Origin: Chloroflexota bacterium
GTDB taxonomy: Bacteria > Chloroflexota > Dehalococcoidia > JACPQK01
NCBI GenBank assembly: GCA_016190505.1
Contig: JACPQM010000081.1
Coordinates: forward strand, 16,139 to 80,138
Direction: 5' to 3'
DNA length: 64,000 bases
The notes beneath the pieces were generated by a model. The model ran no database searches. It worked only from the letters and a program-made list of their open reading frames with translations, and was not told where the DNA came from. Numbering within the stretch: the stretch's first letter is position 1; each line of letters starts with the position of its first letter. The position numbers and the translations under genes were made by a program. This document shows positions 58,719 to 64,000 of this stretch, piece after piece.

Positions 58719-59714
58719 GTGATAAAGAGCCGACTGTGCGACCTGTTGGGGATAGAGTACCCCATCGTCCAGGGGGGCATGGCCTGGGTGGCCGGAGGCG
58801 AGCTGGCCGGCGCTGTCTCGGAGGCCGGTGGCCTGGGCCTGGTAACCCCCGATGGCGCCATGCCTCAGGGCAGCATGGACATCCTGGGCAACTTCCGCAA
58901 GCAGATTGCCCTGGCCAGGGCCAGAACCAAGAAGCCACTGGGCATAAACGTGACCATGATGCGCCCCCAGGTCCGGGACATGGTGGAGCTGGCCCTGGAG
59001 GAGGGATTGAAGATCTTCAGCGTCTCCCAGGGCGCGCCCGGGGAGCTCACCCGCCATATCCAGCAGCACGGCGCCAGGGTGCTCCACGTGGTGGCTACCG
59101 TGCATCACGCCCAGCGCGCCGAGGCCGCGGGCGTGGATGCGGTCATTATTGAGGGCTTCGAGGCCGGCGGCCACAACGCCTTCCAGGAGACACCCACCAT
59201 GCCCCTGGTGCCACAGGTAGTGGATGCCGTCAGGCTGCCGGTAATCGCTGCCGGGGGTATCGGCGATGGCCGGGGACTGGTGGCCGCCCTGGCCCTGGGC
59301 GCCGAGGGGGTCCAGGTGGGCACCAGGTTCGTGGCCACCGTGGAGAGCGCCGCCCATCCCAGGGTCAAGCAGCTCATGGTCCAGGCCAACGACACGGGGA
59401 CCATCGTCACCGCCCACAGCCTGCTGCCCACCCGTTGCCTGCGCCTGGGACCCGATGGCTTCGCCGAGAGACTGGCCGACATGGAGTTCCACGGCATATC
59501 CCAAGACGAGATGCTGAAGTTCATCGGCGCCGGGCGCGCCCGCATCGGCCACTTGGACGGAGACCTGAACGAGGGCGAGGCCTACTGCGGGGCCGTGGTG
59601 GGCCTGGTCAAGGACATCCCCCCGGCGGGCGAGGTGGTGCGCCGCATGATGCAGGAGGCCGAGGAGGTTATCGCCCGGCTGGGCCAGCGGCTGGCGGCGC
59701 CCCAGCGCCGGTAA
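58719..59714 (+). CDS. FMN-dependent nitronate monooxygenase / FabK-like protein
   Basis: A 331-residue TIM-barrel flavoprotein from GTG 58719: SRLCDLLGIEYPIVQGGMAWVAGGELAGAVSEAGGLG, NVTMMRP, VEGFEAGGHNA-like region (GFEAGGHNAFQ) and the phosphate-binding loop PVIAAGGIGDGRG with GAEGVQVGTRF. It fits class II nitronate monooxygenases or enoyl-ACP reductase FabK. No fatty-acid gene is adjacent, so nitronate oxidation is possible. GAGGTCC precedes the start. The promoter is at 58652-58681. Confidence 0.9.
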   Translation: MIKSRLCDLLGIEYPIVQGGMAWVAGGELAGAVSEAGGLGLVTPDGAMPQGSMDILGNFRKQIALARARTKKPLGINVTMMRPQVRDMVELALEEGLKIFSVSQGAPGELTRHIQQHGARVLHVVATVHHAQRAEAAGVDAVIIEGFEAGGHNAFQETPTMPLVPQVVDAVRLPVIAAGGIGDGRGLVAALALGAEGVQVGTRFVATVESAAHPRVKQLMVQANDTGTIVTAHSLLPTRCLRLGPDGFAERLADMEFHGISQDEMLKFIGAGRARIGHLDGDLNEGEAYCGAVVGLVKDIPPAGEVVRRMMQEAEEVIARLGQRLAAPQRR

Positions 59715-60076
59715 TCAGGCTACGGGCTCCGGACTCCGGACTCCAGGCTTCTGGTACTCCCATCTCCCCCTGCGAGATGGTCAGGGTGAGGGCGCGGACC
59801 CATATCGTAGGGGAGGAACTCCGTGTCCTCCCCGGCGCTCTGAAGCGCAGAATGGGAGAACCATGAGTTCCCCACGCCACGAACCCAACGGCGTGGCTTG
59901 GCGGACATGGCGGCGCAGGTTGGGAAACCCGCCCTACCCTTGTCCGTAGCCCGTAGCCTGTAGCCCGCAGCCCGCAGCCTGGAGCCTGTAGCCCGTAGCC
60001 TGGCAATGCCTTGACAGCCGCCCTGCCCTGCGCTATTGTTCCGCTTGTCGCAGATATGCGCTGAAGGCGGTAAGCA
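59715..60076. repeat. Intergenic region with TAGCCYG arrays and a promoter
   Basis: No gene is supported. TAGCCCG/TAGCCTG-type units cluster at 59946-60003. The rest is GC-rich with short inverted repeats. A promoter for the next gene is at 60011-60039. Confidence 0.75.
60011..60039 (+). promoter_or_regulatory. Sigma70-type promoter of the mosaic protein gene
   Basis: TTGACA at 60011-60016 and TATTGT at 60034-60039 with a 17-base spacer; start near 60046, 31 bases before the ATG. Confidence 0.7.
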
Positions 60077-63000
60077 ATGGCCGAAGGCGGCCCAGAGAAG
60101 CCCAAGCCAGATAAGAGAGACCTCTTCGAGCCCACCGGTGAGCTCAAGGGCGGCTACGACATGGGCATGGCCCGGGCCTACGCCCTGGACCACGCCAAGA
60201 AGACCATCGGCGAGTCCGTGGGCAAGGCCAAGGAGCGCCGCCCGCTCATCTGGGACATCCAGGAGTCCCGCTTCGACGAGGACGCCGAGTGCTTCGAGAT
60301 AGTCCTCGCCACCCACCCCGAAGGGGTCTACACCCAGCAGAAGGGCGTGTGGGTGTACCATGTGCGCTCCATGGGCGGCCTGATGCCGGGCACCCCCCTG
60401 CTGCGCCAGTCCCTGGAATACACGCTGCCCCCACGCCGTCGCCGCCGGCGCTGGGCTTGGGCGCTACTGCTCTTGGGGATAGCTGTCCTGTTCGTAGTCC
60501 TGGGAGGTCTGGCCGAGAAGGCAGCCCAGGAGAAGGCAGCGCGGTCCTCCCCTGGGGCACCGAAGGCCCCCCCGGTGTCCGCAGCAACATCGGGACCCAC
60601 ACCTCTCCCCACACCTACGGTTGCCTCGGGCATTGGCCCGTTCTCCGCCATGATGCTCATCAGCCTGGACACCACCCAGGGGCCTACCAAAGACGCCGGG
60701 GTAAGGCAGGCACTGGCGTGGGCCATTGATCGGAAGTACGTGGCCGACAGGCTAGACAAGGCGTCTCCCGTCTTCTCCATCGCCGTCCCCGGCAAGCCCC
60801 TCCCCGAGGCTAGCAAGTTGAGCCCTGTGGATGCCAAGGCAAAGTTGGCCAGCTACGGCCGCCCGGTCGAGGTCAAGCTTTCCGCCCCCGCGGACGACTG
60901 GCACAAAAAGGTCGCTGGCGTCGTGGCCAGCTACTGGACGGAAATCGGGGTCAAGGTGTCCCTGGAGTTCAGTGACGCCCCGGTCCGGCCGCCAGGTGGA
61001 GCTGTGCTCACTTCCGTCCCCGTCAAGTGGCCTGATACCGGCGACCTCCTCGTGCAACTGGTGACTACGGGCGGAAAGTACAACTTCGGCGGCTACTCCA
61101 ACTCTGCGGACGACGAGCGGCTCAGAGAAGCCCAGGCCGCCAGAGACCCGAAGCTCCTTCAACAGGCTGAAGCCAAAGCTGTGTTCGATTATCCGTTCAT
61201 AGCCCTCGTCTGGCACAGCGGGCCCACCTTCGCAACTGTTGCCCCTGCGCCAACCGCTGTCACCAGGCCCGCGCCTTTGCCTACCACGACGCCAATGCCC
61301 AGGCCCACACCCGTGCCCACCCCGACACCCACTTTTGGCCCCTTCTCGGCCATGATGTTCTTAACCCTGGACCCGGGGGAGAAGCCGTTGCAGGACGTGC
61401 GGGTGCGCCAGGCCCTGGCCCTGGCCATAGACAAGAAAGCCCTGGCGGACTGGCTGGTCCAGTTCGGACTCACCGGAAAGCCCGTGTTCGACTTCGCCGA
61501 TGCCCGTGGCTCCATTGCCGAGCTGAGCACATACGACCCCGCCAGGGCCAAGCAATTGCTCGCCGAGGCGGGGTATGCCGGCGGCTTAGCGCTTGGCCAG
61601 GCTATGCTTTTCCCCAACAACCATGAAGCCTACGGTCATGCCGCCAGCACCGTAGCCAAGTACTGGGCAAACATCGGGGTTAAGGTGTCTGTCAAGCCCA
61701 ACTCCCCACCCTTGGTGTGGCAGCCAAAGTCGGGCGCGCCTTTGCTCACCTCCGCCATGGTCAACTCGCAGGATACCGGGGACCTCCTGCTCAAGCTATT
61801 CGCCACTGGTGGTGACCTTAACTACTCGGGATACTCCAATCCGTTCGTAGACAGCTCGCTTAAGGATGCCCTGACCACCACAGACCCCACGAAAAAGGCC
61901 CCGATTCTCCAGAACGCAGAGATAAAGGCGCTGTCTGACTACTTCGTTATCCCCCTGCTGTGGCACAACGGCCCCACCGCCCAAGTGGCCACACCTACAC
62001 CCGTTCCCACGCCGTTTCCCACCCCCAGGCCTGCACCCACGGCCACGGCAACACCCACACCTGCCCCGGTGCTGGGGAAGTGGGAGCTTATTAAAAGCCC
62101 CACCCGGGACAACCTCCTGGAGATCACCTTCGTGGACACCAACGAAGGCTGGGCGGTGGGCGAGGCAGGCACCATCATCTATACCTCAGATGGCGGCGCC
62201 TCCTGGCAATTCCAGGAAAGCGGCACCACCGACAACTTTCATTCGGTGTTTTTCCTCGACCGGCAGAAGGGCTGGGCCCTGGGCTATAGCGGGGCTGTCT
62301 TCACCACCGCCGACGGAGGCCAGACATGGGCCTTCCTGGGGAGGACGCCAGGTACCGACCAGGTGCGCCTGAGGTTTGTGGACCGGAACACGGGTTGGGT
62401 AGTTGGCAACGCCGGGCAACTCCACAAGACCGAGGACGGCGGTATTACCTGGAAACGCATACCGCTGGAGACCCGCCAGAACCTGGCAGACATCGCCATG
62501 CAGCGGGGCGGCCCGTACGGCTGGATTGTGGGCAGTGCCGGCACCGCGCTGTACACCACCGACGCGGGAGCCACCTGGTCTTTCGGCCCCAAGGTAGACG
62601 CGACCGACAACCTCCAGGGCATCTACATGTTCCCATACCCCAACAAGCAGGCGCGGGCCGTGGGGGGCTCAGGCGCTATCTACGGCACCGCCAAGAATGA
62701 CGCCCTTACTTGGCAGCGCCTGAGAGCGCCGCCAGCGCAGCCTGCAGCCCTCTGGTCGGTGTACTTCCCATGGGGCGACCGTGGCTGGGCGGTGGGAGAC
62801 AACGGTAGCATCCTCCACACCATCAACAACGGTGGCTCCTGGTTTGAGCAGCCCAGCGGCACCGGGCAGCGCCTGCGCAGCGTCTTCGGCCGGGACCCGG
62901 ACCACGTGTGGGTAGTGGGGGAGGGCGGCACCATCCTGCGTTACGTGCCCATCGTGCCCTGGTTTCTCTTCGGCGACGACTTCAACGATGGCGAGGACGT

Positions 63001-63502
63001 GGGCTGGCAGAACCAGTGGGGCGCCTGGCGGGTGACCCAGGCGCTGACCTATGCGCCCACCAGCAATATGGGAGGCGATGAGAGAGCCATAGCCGGCGAC
63101 GCGGCGTGGACCAACTACCAAGTAGATGGTCAACTTCGTATCCCCAAGGGGGGCATCGCCGGCCTGGGGGTGCGGCTACAGAACGACCGGGATGGTGTCT
63201 GGTTCATCCTCAATGCTGCGAACAACACAACCTACTGGCTCATCGGCAAGGACGGCAAGTGGGGCTCGCCCATCAACATCCAGCCCTGGGATACATCGGC
63301 CGTGGACTTCTCCAAACCTATGGGTGTAAGCGTGGGTGTGGTCACAACTAGGTACGGGGCATGGCTCCATGGCATGGGCGGTGAGTTGAACAATCTGAAC
63401 GATACTACCTATTCCAGCGGCAAGATTGGCGTCCACATCAGCATGAAATACGAGCAGCCCGCCTCCTGGGACAACATCTCCGTTGTCACCCGGATCCCCT
63501 GA
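60077..63502 (+). CDS. Membrane-anchored mosaic protein: two partial family-5 binding domains, Ycf48-like propeller, lectin-like end
   Basis: A 1141-residue single frame. Residues 1-120 are charged and cytoplasmic (GYDMGMARAYALDHA); a transmembrane helix follows at about 126-145. Two homologous blocks at about 187-385 and 419-635 begin GPFSAMMxxxLD and contain DVRVRQALALAIDKKAL-like helices, the C-terminal lobe of SBP_bac_5 proteins without the N-terminal lobe. Pro/Thr linkers separate them. Residues about 665-955 have repeated WAVGxxGTIxxTxDGGxxW motifs, a Ycf48/BNR beta-propeller. The last 175 residues (DDFNDGEDVGWQNQWG) look like a concanavalin-type domain. It may be a surface sensor or glycan-binding scaffold. 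AAGGCGG precedes ATG. Confidence 0.8.
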   Translation: MAEGGPEKPKPDKRDLFEPTGELKGGYDMGMARAYALDHAKKTIGESVGKAKERRPLIWDIQESRFDEDAECFEIVLATHPEGVYTQQKGVWVYHVRSMGGLMPGTPLLRQSLEYTLPPRRRRRRWAWALLLLGIAVLFVVLGGLAEKAAQEKAARSSPGAPKAPPVSAATSGPTPLPTPTVASGIGPFSAMMLISLDTTQGPTKDAGVRQALAWAIDRKYVADRLDKASPVFSIAVPGKPLPEASKLSPVDAKAKLASYGRPVEVKLSAPADDWHKKVAGVVASYWTEIGVKVSLEFSDAPVRPPGGAVLTSVPVKWPDTGDLLVQLVTTGGKYNFGGYSNSADDERLREAQAARDPKLLQQAEAKAVFDYPFIALVWHSGPTFATVAPAPTAVTRPAPLPTTTPMPRPTPVPTPTPTFGPFSAMMFLTLDPGEKPLQDVRVRQALALAIDKKALADWLVQFGLTGKPVFDFADARGSIAELSTYDPARAKQLLAEAGYAGGLALGQAMLFPNNHEAYGHAASTVAKYWANIGVKVSVKPNSPPLVWQPKSGAPLLTSAMVNSQDTGDLLLKLFATGGDLNYSGYSNPFVDSSLKDALTTTDPTKKAPILQNAEIKALSDYFVIPLLWHNGPTAQVATPTPVPTPFPTPRPAPTATATPTPAPVLGKWELIKSPTRDNLLEITFVDTNEGWAVGEAGTIIYTSDGGASWQFQESGTTDNFHSVFFLDRQKGWALGYSGAVFTTADGGQTWAFLGRTPGTDQVRLRFVDRNTGWVVGNAGQLHKTEDGGITWKRIPLETRQNLADIAMQRGGPYGWIVGSAGTALYTTDAGATWSFGPKVDATDNLQGIYMFPYPNKQARAVGGSGAIYGTAKNDALTWQRLRAPPAQPAALWSVYFPWGDRGWAVGDNGSILHTINNGGSWFEQPSGTGQRLRSVFGRDPDHVWVVGEGGTILRYVPIVPWFLFGDDFNDGEDVGWQNQWGAWRVTQALTYAPTSNMGGDERAIAGDAAWTNYQVDGQLRIPKGGIAGLGVRLQNDRDGVWFILNAANNTTYWLIGKDGKWGSPINIQPWDTSAVDFSKPMGVSVGVVTTRYGAWLHGMGGELNNLNDTTYSSGKIGVHISMKYEQPASWDNISVVTRIP

Positions 63503-63536
63503 CCCCCTCTCCCTCTGGGAGAGGGCAGGGGTGAGG

Positions 63537-63565
63537 GTAGGGGCGAGGCAGCGCCTCGCCCCTAC
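63537..63565. repeat. Palindromic repeat GTAGGGGCGAGGC-AGC-GCCTCGCCCCTAC
   Basis: A perfect 13-base-arm hairpin after the mosaic protein gene, preceded by CCCTCTCCCTCTGGGAGAGGG (63504-63526 region). Confidence 0.9.
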
Positions 63566-63587
63566 GATAGCCCCGCCCGACGCGGCC

Positions 63588-63616
63588 TTGCTGTACGCTC
63601 CACCCCAGCACATAAT
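63588..63616 (+). promoter_or_regulatory. Putative promoter of the small RHH gene
   Basis: TTGCTG at 63588-63593 and CATAAT at 63611-63616 with a 17-base spacer. The -35 is weak. Confidence 0.5.
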
Positions 63617-63648
63617 GATGTTCGGGATGCTTTTGCAGGAGAAGCACC

Positions 63649-63870
63649 ATGAAACGAGTAACCCTGGTCGTTGAGGACGAAGCCCTCTACACTGCGGTCA
63701 AAGTGCAGGCCGTAAGGCAGCACCGCACGTTGCGGGAAGTCATCCACGAGGCCATGGCCCAATGGCTGGAGGCCCAGGAGGACGAGGAAGCCCTGGCCCT
63801 CCACCGCGAGGCCCTAGCGGAACCTGGCGAGAACGTGGAAGCGCACGAGTTCTTCGTCCAGCTAGCCTAA
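63649..63870 (+). CDS. Ribbon-helix-helix antitoxin-like protein
   Basis: A 73-residue protein: RVTLVVEDEALYTAVKVQAVRQHRTLREVIHEAMAQWLEAQ, a RHH fold, followed by an acidic tail (DEEALALHREALAE). AGGAG precedes ATG 63649. It is similar in type, but not closely in sequence, to the RHH gene at 42962-43210. No toxin gene follows before the window ends, so a partner may lie beyond or be absent. Confidence 0.8.
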   Translation: MKRVTLVVEDEALYTAVKVQAVRQHRTLREVIHEAMAQWLEAQEDEEALALHREALAEPGENVEAHEFFVQLA

Positions 63871-64000
63871 CTTCCGCAGTTTGAGCTGTCAACGAGTTTT
63901 CGGCGGATTTTCCCAAACGTAAGCGGGCAGGCGTTGTGGTTTTGAATAGCGCTTGCCGAACGTGATCGATGGTGGAAATGCCGTGTAGTGTAGACGCCCG

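Noticed and set aside
63871..64000. Toxin gene partner after the last RHH gene
   Set aside because: The remaining 130 bases contain no coding frame resembling a toxin; a partner may lie outside the window.

Overview
This 64 kb, high-GC window looks like a chromosomal segment of an uncultured member of the Chloroflexota (Dehalococcoidia/SAR202-like). That is an inference from gene content, not a database match. The clues are: three lipoprotein family-5 solute-binding proteins with a C-G-P-A lipobox region followed by long Pro/Thr/Ala linkers, several creatinase-like M24 proteins beside cupins and an FAH-family hydrolase, NarL-type two-component pairs, and a very high load of short palindromic intergenic repeats (GTAGGGGCG...CGCCCCTAC) and heptamer arrays (TAGCCYG). 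No rRNA, CRISPR array, integrase or transposase was seen.

Layout. 0-6 kb (+): the end of an ABC exporter, a GlgC-like nucleotidyltransferase, Nudix and GNAT genes, a HisKA_3 sensor kinase and two NarL-type response regulators. 6-12 kb (-): six type IV pilin-like genes, read from 11.9 kb down to 6.3 kb, with a palindromic repeat at several gene boundaries; one minor pilin carries a DNRLRE-type adhesion/carbohydrate domain. 12-19 kb (+): a solitary molybdopterin oxidoreductase, a degenerate M24 protein, a solute-binding lipoprotein and an alpha/beta hydrolase with a damaged triad. 19-24 kb (-): a 1644-residue multicopper oxidase of ceruloplasmin-like triple design whose only complete set of copper ligands is in permuted order. 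24-25 kb: a DUF433 gene with a truncated toxin partner, and a secreted, extremely acidic repeat protein with its own promoter and terminator.

25-37.6 kb (-) is a long catabolic-looking run: two single-cupin genes that match the two halves of a neighbouring bicupin, a Gfo/Idh/MocA oxidoreductase, an intact M24 peptidase, an FAH-family hydrolase, a D-2-hydroxyacid dehydrogenase, two more solute-binding lipoproteins and another degenerate M24 protein. A divergent LysR-type regulator follows at 37.7 kb. The bicupin plus FAH pair suggests ring cleavage of a gentisate-like aromatic, but no substrate can be proven.

38.6-42.0 kb (-) is the most striking locus: a ubiquitin-like conjugation cassette made of a Zn-ribbon-rich E2-like protein, a ThiF/E1-like enzyme and a JAMM peptidase whose C-terminus itself looks like an inactive UBC fold. 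No ubiquitin-like protein is visible nearby. The N-terminal part of the E1 gene has absorbed several palindromic repeats in frame.

42-48 kb holds toxin-antitoxin genes (a RelE/Phd pair with a leaderless-type promoter, a RHH gene with a VapC remnant, and a HicB/HicA pair), a TauE/SafE exporter, a subtilisin-like protease with an EF-hand loop, and an MFS transporter. Five tRNA genes (Leu-TAA, Cys, Gly, Leu-GAG, Trp) follow at 47.6-48.4 kb with a 52-residue membrane protein among them. 48.5-58.5 kb contains a CPA2 antiporter, a metalloprotease lipoprotein, a ThDP enzyme, a PP2C-like gene coupled to tsaD, and DUF2851, DUF72 and XRE genes. 58.7-64 kb contains an FMN-dependent nitronate monooxygenase/FabK-like gene, a 1141-residue mosaic protein (membrane anchor, two partial solute-binding domains, a Ycf48-like propeller and a lectin-like end), and a small RHH gene at the edge.
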